Shown here piece after piece: positions 21,389 through 32,057 of a DNA stretch of 64,000 bases. Position numbers and translations under genes: made by a program. The first letter of the stretch is position 1; each line of letters opens with the position of its first letter. A model generated the notes under the pieces. That model ran no database searches. It saw nothing but the letters and a program-made list of their open reading frames with translations, and had not been told where the DNA came from. Source of the DNA: Lineus longissimus (taxonomy: Eukaryota > Nemertea > Pilidiophora > Heteronemertea > Lineidae); assembly GCF_910592395.1 (NCBI RefSeq), contig NC_088316.1:8864001-8928000 (forward strand). Reading direction: 5' to 3'.

Positions 21389-22806
21389 TATACCCCCGCC
21401 AACGAGTTGGTGGGGGTATACTGTTTTGCACTCGTCTGTGCGTGGGGCTGTGCGTGCGTCTGTGCGTCCGTCCGTCTGTCCGGAGTGATTGAATGAAAAC
21501 CACTGCATAGAACAAATATCTTTTTATTGTGGAAACTCACCATGAGTGGGAGGTCGCATGGTATGGTATTCAATTTCGTCACGCATCCAATATGGCTTCA
21601 AGGGCTGCCATCTTGATTTTTGTGGCGACGCCCATTTTCATTTCCGCTTATTTAAAAGAGAACCAGGCCACCCATTCATCTCATATTTCTAGGGAAGGTT
21701 CGTACCAGGTTGCTGATGGTTGGTATTGAAAATGGTCGTCGCCACTTATCCAATATGGCCGCCAGGGGCAGCCATCTTGATTTTCGTTTCCGCTCATTTA
21801 AAAGAGAACCCATTGATCCGATATTTCTAGGGAAGGTTCGTACCAGGTTGCCGATGGTTGGTATTGAAAATGGTCGTCGCCACTTATCCAATATGGCCGC
21901 CAGGGGCAGCCATCTTGATTTTCGTTTCCGCTCATTTAAAAGAGAACCAGTGCGCCCATTGATCCGATATTTCTAGGGAAGGTTCGTACCAGGTTGCCGA
22001 TGGTTGGTATTGAAAATGGTCGTCGCCACTTATCCAATATGTCCGCCAGGGGCAGCCATCTTGATTTTCGTTTCCGCTCATTTAAAAGAGAACCAGTGCG
22101 CCCATTGATCCGATATTTCTAGGGAAGGTTCGTACCAGGTTGCCGATGGTTGGTATTGAAAATGGTCGTCGCCACTTATCCAATATGGTCGCCAGGGGCA
22201 GCCATCTTGATTTTCGTTTCCGCTCATTTAAAAGAGAACCAGTGCGCCCATTGATCCAATATATTTCTAGGGAAGGTTCGTACCAGGTTGCCGATGGTTG
22301 GTATTGAAAATGGTCGTCGCCACTTATCCAATATGGCCGCCAGGGGCAGCCATCTTGATTTTCGTTTCCGCTCATTTAAAAGAGAACCAGTGCGCCCATT
22401 GATCCGATATTTCTAGGGAAGGTTCGTACCAGGTTGCCGATGGTTGGTATTGAAAACGGTCGTCGCCACTTATCCAATATGGCCGCCAGGGGCAGCCATC
22501 TTGATTTTCGTTTCCGCTCATTTAAAAGAGAACCAGTGCGCCGATTGATCCGATATTTCTAGGGAAGGTTCGTACCTGGTTGCCGATGGTTCGTATTCAT
22601 CAAATATGCCCGCCAGCGGCATCCATAAGCGAGCCTTGTAGATTTTTGGTCATACTAATATCAATCCACTCTCTGTACTCATTCACAACATTTGCTTGCA
22701 AAAACTCTCGCCCATGAAAAAAATCACCTCTAGCCTCAAAAACATCTTTTCCCCTAGCCACGACCACTGCTATACTCCCACGGCGGGGGTATCATGAGTG
22801 TATTTC
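21389..22806 (+). mobile_element. Family-3 short element (TATACCCCCGCC ends)
   Basis: The 5' end holds a hairpin (ATACCCCCGCCAAC / GTTGGTGGGGGTAT, 21390-21420) followed by TGTGCGTCCGTCCGTCTGTC. The 3' end reads CACGGCGGGGGTATCATGAG. The core is a tandem array with a period of about 146 bp. No ORF encoding a transposase. Same plan as family 1: terminal hairpin, CCGTC-rich tract, tandem core. Confidence 0.55.
21590..22640. repeat. 146-bp tandem array, about 7 units
   Basis: TTTAAAAGAGAACC recurs at 21651, 21797, 21935, 22081, 22227, 22375 and 22521, giving periods of 146, 138, 146, 146, 148 and 146. Units carry TTCTAGGGAAGGTTCGTACC and ATCCAATATGGCCGCCAGGG. Open frames on both strands are by-products of the repeats. 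Confidence 0.9.
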
Positions 22807-23480
22807 TAGTTACAACAATTTTGCAACAAGCCCTTCAAGGCCCTGTGTACACTAGCAACAAAATTGCAACAAATTAGCAACATTTTTACAACATGTTGGT
22901 AAATTGTTGCAAACTTTTTAGTGGGAACAAAGGGAAATAGGTATTTTGGAGGGAAAATGGATCATTCCAAGGAGAGAAGATGTGTTTTGAGTGCTTCTGC
23001 ATCAATTTTAGCTGTCGTTGTTGAGAGACGGAAGAGGCGGCGAAATAACCAAAGAGAATATGGACCAGGCCCTGGATCAAAATGAGGGTGGATCATGGGG
23101 CATACCACTGCCTGTTAAAGGAGTTGCGGCTGACTGACAAGCCGTCATACAAAAACTTCCTGCGAATGGATGAAACTTCTCGAAAAGGTTTCATCACCCT
23201 ACGAAGCAAGACACTCACTTGAGAGTTGCTATACCTGCTTCTTGTTCAAGTCACATGACCTCAGGTAGATCACATGACGCAAATCCTATTTCTGATTGGC
23301 TGAAGAGTTTGCAACATTTTTACAACATGCAACAAAGAATTGCATTGCATTTAATTTGCAACAATTTTACATGTTGTAAGACGCGTTTTGCTCTGTACAC
23401 ACTATGCAACATTTTTGCAACATTTGTTGCAACTGGAAATGTTGTAAAAATGTTGCTAATATTTTACTAGTGTACACAGG

Positions 23481-24050
23481 CCTTTAGGCAATAATAGAGT
23501 TGGGTAGAGCATTTTGTTAATGTTACCCTTTTAGTTAGGGAAACTGGTGCCTTCTGCATTAGGTGGACCCTACTTGCTCATCTGTCAGACCGGCCTCACA
23601 CGTCGGCAGTAGAGTTTAAGGTCCAGTCTGCGAGATTTACCCATTTCTACCCAGCCAAAAGCGGGTGATTGGGCTAGTCTCTCCATGTGATTCAATTCGC
23701 ATGGATTCTTGTGTCCTGTGCTGAAAGGCTCCCTCCACAAGGGCAGACTATATCCGGTGGCACTAAAGTATGGAAGAAAGACGGAAGACGACCAATTTGC
23801 GAAAAGGATCATCATCATGGTAACAGCTGAGGATGAATCATGTTGCTGTGTGTAGAATTGATGGTCCAATATAGGTTAGGTTATCTGTTTGCGCACACAT
23901 TGCAAGGGTGGAGCTTGCTTGAAGTAGATTGCGCCAGTCTACCGTAATTCACTGTTACACATCCAGAAGCTAATATCCTTAGGCTTTGAGTCCTTAGTTT
24001 AGTAGAGTTTGATGAGTAATGTAATATATACGAACAACGCAGCAACAACT
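23481..24050. other. Unassigned, upstream of a family-2 3' end
   Basis: No gene seen. It probably belongs in part to a family-2 element ending at 24084. Confidence 0.35.
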
Positions 24051-24084
24051 CAGCTGAGCGCCAGGCCCTTGGGCCTCTTGTTAA
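24051..24084 (+). mobile_element. Family-2 short element, 3' end
   Basis: CAGCTGAGCGCCAGGCCCTT, then a GGGCC half completing the AGGCCC/GGGCCT hairpin, then CTTGTTAA. Identical in form to 25866-25899 and, with one change in the hairpin, 38613-38645. Confidence 0.6.
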
Positions 24085-25540
24085 TGTAAGCAAGCAAAGG
24101 TGTTGTTGGTAGTAAACACTACAATGGTAGACGTTATTGCTATCTAATTGGGCGTTTTAATCTAAAATCGCTGTTTTATTGTCTAAATTAGCGCTGATTA
24201 GAAGGAATTTCCTGCTAATGACGTCAACAGAATTCCCTTCTTCAATGACGAGTCGCTTCTGTCAATAACAATAAAACAACAGAAAATAGGAAAATATGAA
24301 AAAATGGCTTACCATTGGGGCCTATGGGCAAGACACAATGCTAGGATCAGAAATTATATTATTTTGTTTCTGTTTGCAGGTTTTTAAACCTAGTCTGAGA
24401 GTTTCGTAAATAATTTATATTTCTAAAATCGATTCGTCGCATTTCTATGTTCTGGTGTATTTCGCCATCTTCACTTCTGAAGTGCAAGGTAAGTCTGTCA
24501 TGTTTCTGTGATGCTGGTCGAAAAACGTTTAGATTGCATTAAATATGCAAATATGCGTTTAATAATCAAGTGCCACTGGTTCATTATCATGCACAGTGTG
24601 ATGCATGGTTGGTAGTTTGTAAGGAATTCGGTAGCCTACACTCACTGACAGACATTTGATTTGTTCTGATGCTGTGCTACAGCTAGGCCTACCAGGGTAT
24701 GTCTCCCCTTGGATTTATTTCAATGATTATATTTTGTCTTCGCTTTCGAGTAACCTATGCGTACCATAAATGACATAGGCCTAATAGTATGTATTTTCCT
24801 GGATGAGCGCAGAGTGTATCCACTATAAATCCATCCAGTGGGCCTGTGTTGGACATTTATCGACATGGTTGTGACTCCAAGACATGTAAAGACGAGTTTG
24901 TGACACGGACAGACGGGTTGTCCATAAAGAGATGAGGTTGTGACTCTGAGACAGGTTGTGCATGTTGAGACAAGGTTGTGATTCTGGAGACAAGTTCAAG
25001 AATGTAAACTAGGGAGTGGTGTCTGCTGTCTACTTTGTTATCTATTTTAAAAATTTTTGAAAAAAAAGATTTATCTACATGTAGGCGTAGTGATTGTACA
25101 GCTGTTTGTATCAAGATATAAAGTAGTGACTGATGAATGATGAATCATTCATCATTTTTTTTCTATTTTCAGATACTAGGTGCTGATACCCATTGTCCTT
25201 GCTAAATTTAGTGGCTGTTGAAGTATTGAATTTGCCTCCCCATCAGGGTCGCACCTATTGGAAAAAGGTTGATTGCATCCAGGCAATCCAAGATCTATTG
25301 CCTCCGTGCAATCCAATAAACCTCTCAAAATATATTGACTAATCCAATAAGTCTATTTATGTTAACACTGCCTGTAATTGTAAACATTCATCTGTACGTA
25401 TCAAAATATCATGCTTTTTACATGTCTGTGTTTTATTTAAGGCAACTCATAAAAAAGGTTATCCAAAACTAACCAGCTACTACTTTCACAAGCAACCATA
25501 ATTTAAACCAAAACCTTCTTCCTAAACATGGCAAATTTAA
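24085..25540. other. No gene recognised
   Basis: Around 24850-25000, loosely repeated GGTTGTGACTCTGAGACA-like phrases suggest an old tandem repeat. A donor-like GTAAGT at about 24488 has no convincing exon. Confidence 0.35.
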
Positions 25541-25640
25541 TCTCGGATTAGCTTTTTATTGACTCGAAGCTAGTCAATAAAAAGGTAATCCGAGATTATT
25601 GACTCAAGGCGAGTCAATAAAAAGGTAATCCAAGATTATC
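25541..25640. repeat. Hairpin with duplicated arm
   Basis: TCTCGGATTA..TTTTTATTGACT (from 25541) pairs with AGTCAATAAAAA..TAATCCGAGA (to 25595). The right arm is then repeated directly (GAGTCAATAAAAAGGTAATC, ending about 25640). Non-coding. Confidence 0.7.
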
Positions 25641-25709
25641 TATTATTATCTATTCTATTCCATAGCACCATCTTGATCAGGGATTCCCGTGTAATTTTTT
25701 TACTTTTAA

Positions 25710-25899
25710 AGTAAATTCCAATCACCTGCTGGGCAGGTCAATCTTGAACAATAAAGTTTATTTTGTTTACCAACTCTTTGTTGTTGTCTTTTCTTCAGTG
25801 CAACTAACACCATCCCAAACATTTGACTGCATCAACACGCTAGTCCTCCCTCCTGTTCACCAGTTCAGCTGAGCGCCAGGCCCTTGGGCCTCTTGTTAA
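25710..25899 (+). mobile_element. Family-2 short element, 3' region
   Basis: AAATTCCAATCACCTGCTGG at about 25714 and an AATAAA-containing stretch are shared with 38136-38195. The end, 25866-25899, is the family-2 terminus with the GGCCCTTGGGCC hairpin and CTTGTTAA. Confidence 0.55.
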
Positions 25900-28421
25900 A
25901 CAATCTGCCAATGTCTTTTCAAAGGACCCACACCTCACAGTTAGTGACCCTTCTGCATGCCAAGTGTCTTGCTCAAGGACCCACACCTCTACCTTCGTGA
26001 CTCATCTGCCAAGTGCCTTACCCAAGGTCCCACTCCCCAACTACCAATATTAGCACATGTTATCAGCTCCCTATTCCCACTCGGATATCATAATGTTGAC
26101 AGCGGTGTGGAGAGCGATTACAGTCAGTCCAGACTTTCCCAGTCCAGTCCAGTGTTTTATAATACATAGTTTTTAAATACCCTAGATGAATTAGGCCACC
26201 GAGGTCAAGGCACTCGGTGAGCCATCACTTGAACATGGATTAATAAACGCTCGTGCTAATTACAATGATATGGGTCTTTACTAGAATGCACGTTGTGGCC
26301 GCAAAAAAGGATGTGAATTGGGTTTCAAAATGAGGCCTCGGCAGTGCATTGAATGTTTGCAACCTTTGGCTTAGTACGTGTGGATCATATCTAAGAGTGT
26401 CCTTGAGGGTGTCATAAGTGGAATATCTCGGTGGTTTTAGGATATTTTAGGGAAATGTCCACTCTCAGGAGGGCACGCTGACGAGACAAGACCACTAATG
26501 AATATTCATAGGTTGGAGGGTCGAGGCCTATCAATTAGACGAGTGCATGTTTTTAACTCTCAAGTACATATTTGGAGAGGTATTGAAAAAATATTTGTTG
26601 TGGCAAGTCTACAGATATAAAGAAATTATTTGATGAAAAAATTAATTTCGAATTTTGCTAATTGGGTAATAGGGGGCGTGTTTTGAGTTTTTTCTGCCAG
26701 TTGGCTGAAAAGAGTGGAAATATCAAAGTCTGTCTAATTTGTCGATTATCCAAAAATTTCCGTGGTCAATCACCATTTTATTTTTCACCATTTACTTGCC
26801 CGACTGTCCGGAATAACATAATCTAAATTTCAGATTCACAACACCACGCGTTCTTTGATGCGTCGCGGTCAAACATTGACAATTTAACTGCTAAAGGCTT
26901 AAAAAATCAATTGTGGTCTTGTCTCTGACTGAGGAGCTTTAACTGCTAATCGAGTTGCCAGATGGCTCTACCAGCATTGCTGGGTATTCGGGTGACATTA
27001 TCCAAGTGCTATACATCCGTGCTTCCAGGTACAGAATACACATGATAGTAATCATGTATACAAACCACAGTAGGGATTAGTTATTTATAGTGTGCTATTT
27101 CAGTTCGGAATGTATTTCAAAGTGTAACCCCTAAATAGACAGTTATTATGCCTAGATTAACAGAATATGTAGAGTGCTGTGTTAGCCAAGGTTAGCCGTA
27201 GCTCGCCCTTTATTTATTCAATGAAGGTGACCTGGTCTGTCTTAAAAATGCTTTATCGCAGCTGCCAATATTTCAGGTATCTGCAGAGGCACTCAGGACA
27301 TGGGCTAAAAGCTCCTCATGTTGCTGGACATCATTTCCCTGTCGTTCATATATAAACTTAGAGTACCAGCCTAAAGGTTGGTAACTCTAAGGGGGCCCTT
27401 TGCCCCGGACTTTCATCACAGATTATTCTTTACTAAAGCCTGCAGCACACTAGGTTGCCATTTTGAAATCATGTGACATCAAACAAGCTGATTGGCCAAA
27501 GCCTCGCCACTGACGCCAATTCAGGCGGCCATCCGTAGCACACCTGGCTTCTTCTTGCGTTCAAGGGCGGCGACATGCGTCAAAAATCAAACATGTTAGA
27601 TATTTTGCGTTTAGTTGCGGCAAGTGGCGTCAAGTCGCGTTCGCCGTTCATTTGAATTCTATTTTATTCTGTTAGTCAAGGTTAGCCATAGCTTACCGTT
27701 GATTTATTCAATGAAGGTCTGTCTTAAATATGGGATTATGCACCTTAAATCTTTGTCAGTGTTGAATGTCCACAGTTTCTATTGAATAATACTTTAATCT
27801 ATCACCAATGATATGGAAGGCCACTTTCTCCAGCAGACGTTTAAGATAGCTACACCGGAATCATCAGGATTGTTACTCTAATGTGGCTGGGTCAAATTAT
27901 GGGGTGCCGAAATTTGTCATGAGTTACACATCCCTTTTACAATCATGTGCTGGACCTATGCACACCAGACACTCGATCCGTGCTGTTGCTTGCATATAAA
28001 TGTTTAATTGGTCGTACCTATGGCAGTGCGTCTTCGACATGTACTGTTCATTTCGTGTTTAAGCTATCTCTTCAATAAGACTGCATTAGATATTTAATGC
28101 CATTCAATCATTATGCCCATGCAATTCAAGGTATATCCCATTTCACCTTGTCTGCTTCACGGGTAATTTGCTAGTGAATATCAATGGCCAGATTTAATAG
28201 AAAGGACTTCCACTAGACGATGTTAAATTTACACCTTGAAAAATCACCTGCAAATGAGGGATTCCTTATCTCATAGCAAGCATAATTTATGTGTAAGATT
28301 TGTTTTTGATTCCATTGAGTTAATCCATTCAGATCATCTACTTGGAAAGTATTTTTTAAGGAATGTGAAGTTAAGCTCTTTCTGGATAAGTGTATACCAA
28401 CTGTTTTACAGGGCTATTTTT
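25900..28421. other. Gene-poor region with old repeats
   Basis: Includes the inverted 36-bp repeat (26123-26158) and tandem CTTGCTCAAGGACCCACACC-like stretches at about 25920-26020. It also holds a direct repeat pair at 27181-27250 and 27671-27735 (TTTATTCAATGAAGGT core, flanked by AAGGTTAGCC). A small hairpin sits at 27360-27391. No gene recognised. Confidence 0.4.
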
Positions 28422-28700
28422 GGCTCACCGTAGGGGAGTCTATACAATACCGCTGTGTCCATCATCATCGTCATCTGTATCCTGTATAAAAAAAAACAGT
28501 GGCACGTTTCTTAACCCCTAGAGCTATGAACTTTAAACTTTGTATACAGGGCCCAAGATTTGGTGAACTCTGACACTGAATTTCAGTCCAATCTGATTCT
28601 TGACATGGCCACCAGGCCATGTCAAGAATCGGAATATTCTAATATCGTTGATTGGACAAATGTTGAGTCCAACAAAGACCGTTCTCTGGTTCACCATATG
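28422..28700 (+). mobile_element. Family-1 element fragment, 5' end
   Basis: TTTTTGGCTCACCGTAGGGG, then GAGTCTATACAATAC, then one partial module (GGCACGTTTC, CCACCAGG). The same start type occurs at 32058. Truncated. Confidence 0.5.
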
Positions 28701-29027
28701 TGACCCGCAATGACGGAACAAGTCGCATGTTGCTCCGAGCTTGACAGGTTGAGTCAGACTGGTTGTTCATTTTACTGTTGTCTGCCTTTTGTGACACCTG
28801 AGTGCATCAATTTCTTCTATTATGTCCTGGTGTCATTTTAGGCTCATCTTCTGTGCGACACGCGACTCATTTTGTCGTGGTGGGTCACATATGTGACCAT
28901 GGCCATATTTTTTATTTGTCTCCCACACTGGTATGTTTGAAACATGAGACAATAATTGGCTCAATCAGGTATTGAGAGTCAACTTGCAGTATTATCACAT
29001 GGAATTCTATTCTGTAGAGCAGGGTTG

Positions 29028-30062
29028 GGGATCACGTCTAAAGTCCGCACGCGATATTCGCCGGCGAAATTCACCCTTCAGTATTTCGCCTGCGAAATCT
29101 GTCCGAAAATCGACCGGCGAATGTGAGGCGATAATATGAAATCGCCGGAATGTCAGATGCGAAATTCGCCCACAATCGCGCCAATTTTTCGATTTTGCCC
29201 CAAAAATCGCTCCAGGCGATAATGGAGCGATTTTACGAAATTGGTGGCTCTTGCATGCTTGTCCGATATTCGGAACGATTTTGCAACGACTTTCGTCTTG
29301 TTTTATTGGCGGAAAAGTGCAGTCACCTAAACAAATCAGGTCATACTAAACAGCGTCCACCAGGTTTAAACACATACATACATTAAAGCCATCAAAGTAA
29401 AATCTAATGGTCTTAAACGAAATAAGCATGAAATTTTTAGGAAATGTATTTTTTATGGTGTACGTATTACGTTTTGGCCACAAAATTTTATTTTGATGAC
29501 TTTATACCCGACTTTAAACCTGGTGAACGCTGGTGGGCGCTGGTGGACGCTGTTTATGATAACCGGATACTACAACGATCTTGATTGGTTGGCTGAGACT
29601 CGGAAACATAAGCCTAACTATGATTAGCTGTATGATTCGGTACATTCCGCCACAATCCTTCGGAATACATACCATAATACTAAGAACCTCAAACCTCTGT
29701 GCCAAATTTGTGTAGCTCCTCGTGGATAGATGTGATGTATATGATTACTGCAGTCAGGTTGACCGGGAATTCCAGTTTGTGTTTTTGTTCGGTCTGCTAT
29801 CAGCTGATGTCGGAATAGGCATACTACAACACATATAGGCCTCTAATATTCGCTTCGTTCCAATGGTTGGTGAGAGCGAATTAGGCGCGATTATTATTTT
29901 CGCCTTCGATTTTTATTTAGTCTGAATTTTCGCCTGATCATAATAGAATCGCCGAAGCAGGAAGCGATTTGGAGGCGAATGAGTGTGGCGATATTCGACC
30001 AGGCGAATTTTCGCCCCGATTCGCGCAGCGAATATTCGCGTGCGGACTTTAGACGTGATCCC
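29028..30062. mobile_element. Non-autonomous TIR element with TTCGCC subterminal repeats
   Basis: Inverted ends: GGGATCACGTCTAAAGTCCG at 29028, extended by CACGCGA, mirrored exactly at 30036-30062 with CGGACTTTAGACGTGATCCC at the edge. Both subterminal zones (about 29060-29250 and 29850-30020) are packed with TTCGCC/GGCGAA words. The middle has no transposase. The length is 1,035 bp. No clear target duplication was seen, so the superfamily is open. Confidence 0.7.
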
Positions 30063-31019
30063 TAAGGGTGGAGGGCTCTTCCACACTGTTGCTTTAATTT
30101 AAACGACTGGAGCAGCTAAATTTCAAGTAACCATGAATTCATGAGACACATTCGACCATTTGCTTTCTCAGTGAAAACAATTTCAACCTACCAGCAGCTT
30201 TTTCTACAGCAATAGTCATAAGACACGCCAAGGGTCCTATACAAGATGGACTATGTTCGGAAGCAACTTGCAAAGGGTTAATTGAGCACGTTAATGGGCA
30301 CTCAGCCTTTTTTTTACTATTCAAAAAAATGAATGTTTAAACCGCCCGACTGACACATTTTGTTTGTAGGGAATATTCAGTACGGGTTCGTGATAAAATA
30401 ATTCAGGCAGAAGCAATCCGATAAGTTCAACAGTTAATGAATTGCAGCTAATTTAATTCCAAAAAAGCCTGCTATGTTCTTTTCTTTCTAACCAATAACT
30501 AGTTTAACATTCTTCTTAAATCCATACATGGTTATAGTAAAGAAAGTTTTATTGAGATAAATGAATCAACAAGTTCAAACAGCAGACATGGCGGTCAAAT
30601 TGCTTATGCGTAAGCAGGGCTGCATTGGAATGAGTGATATTTTTTTTCTGTCTTGCCTACTTTTACTGCATATATATGGCCTACGTAGATTGTTGTTAAA
30701 CAACTGAACTTCGTGTGGAATATTGCAGGGAAAGTTAGTGTGGTGAGAGCTATATTTCATTTTTCGTGTTTTGGCCTACATTCTGGTCTCCAGGTAGCCA
30801 TCGTGAAAATTCGGTTTCAGCTAACCTCCAGAGAGGTTTTGGCTTGGCGTCCGTCAGACAACTGAGAGATCAAAGTTCTGTCTGGTTTGATTCCTGATTT
30901 CGTCACTAGTTGGGTAAAACCAAAAAAAAAAAATTTCTGCAACTATGTCCCTAACTAAGGGCTCGAAAATTACAAAATTTTTATCATAGGTACATATGAT
31001 CACATTACATGACATATGA
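30063..31019. other. No gene recognised
   Basis: No coding or boundary signals recognised. Around 30780-31020 it grades into degenerate family-1 module sequence. Confidence 0.4.
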
Positions 31020-32057
31020 CACTGGTTTTGGTTTGACATACATTTCAAAAGGTCAATTTCAAGGGGTCAAATAGAGTAAATTGGCCAATGGTGGCACGTT
31101 TCATACTGGAGCTATTGACTTGACACTTGCAGGGTTCCCGCGCACCATAGAAACCTTTGAAAATCATGGATTTTGAAAAAGCTTTTTTCCATGTCTGGAA
31201 AGTCATGGAAAAATCATTTATCTAATAAAAGTATTTAAAAGTAAGGAAAAGAGCCAAGAGGCATCAGAGGTTGTGGCTACCATTAAGTTACTAGAAGAAC
31301 AGTTAGAGTCGGTGGGGAAGTAGACAATGGAAAAATATACTAGAGATATGACTTTGTTGTAAATATGTTAAATACCGGTAATCATAATTTCTGAGGAAAC
31401 TTTGGAGCTGTTTTGGAATTGAGAAGACATTTGATGGAGTGCTAGAGATATGACTTTGCTGTAAATATGTTACATAATCAGAATTTCTGAGGAAACTTTG
31501 GAGATGTTTTGGAATTTAGAGGACATTTTATGGAGTGCTGTATCAACTCTTGGATTTGAGGTAATTCTGGTCAGGCTTGTTGTGTTGTAACTTGGGTTTT
31601 CATCCTACAGTAATCATGAAAACCCAAGTTACAAAATTCTTTCATGGCCTATAGTATTGGCGAATTGCAAATGCAATGAAATCTCTTTGGGAGTCATGCG
31701 ATTTTTATTGAAAAAAGTCTTTGAATTGCCCAATATTTCACCATGGTAAATCATTGAATATCATGGATTTTTAAATCTTGGGGGGTGCAGGAACCCTGAC
31801 TTGTTACCAATGCAGTTCTTTGATATAATTTTAGGCTGCTTTGATTCCTCGATTGGCCACCTGGTGGCTAAAATAAAAAAACACTGAAACTTCTTGATCA
31901 TTGATAAATTTTCTATCATACGACTTGAGACTTGGTACATATGTTACCCAATGTATAAACCAAAGTTTGGTCCGGTTTGATTTTGCCACCAGGTGGCTGA
32001 AACTGAAAACACAAAATGTGCTATGACACTCTTACTGAGGGCTCAATCATAACCAAT
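31020..32057 (+). mobile_element. Family-1 module fragments, interrupted by a hAT-type MITE
   Basis: Left part 31020-31129 (GGTCAAATAGAGTAAATTGG, GGCACGTTTC) and right part 31799-32057 (TTGGTACATATG, CCACCAGGTGGC) are family-1 modules separated by the insertion 31130-31798. Confidence 0.55.
31130..31798. mobile_element. hAT-type MITE
   Basis: Ends CAGGGTTCCCGCGCACC (31130) and GGGGTGCAGGAACCCTG (to 31798), an imperfect TIR pair. ACTTG flanks both sides, a short match rather than a full 8-bp hAT duplication. The terminus resembles the start of the transposase relic at 14598 (CAGGGTTCG). The interior contains ATGGATTTTGAAAAAGC and TGGAAAGTCATGGAAAA phrases also seen near 14630. No ORF. Confidence 0.6.

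Larger units (their letters stand above)
21321..23480. mobile_element. Foldback/MITE pair with TGTACACTAG ends, nested
   Basis: The left end at 21321 (CAGGGTGTACACTAG, then TAAAATATTAGCAAC) is mirrored at 23446-23480 (GTTGCTAATATTTTA, then CTAGTGTACACAGG), with about 30 bp of perfect inverted match. A further left-type end lies at 22842 (CCTGTGTACACTAGCAAC). The interior is made of GCAACATTTT/AAAATGTTGC words. The family-3 element (21389-22806) sits inside. Probably two related MITEs or one rearranged one. No clear target duplication. Confidence 0.5.

Noticed and set aside
21590-22640. CRISPR-like or protein-coding array
   Set aside because: 146-bp units contiguous, no spacers, and open frames on both strands follow the repeat.
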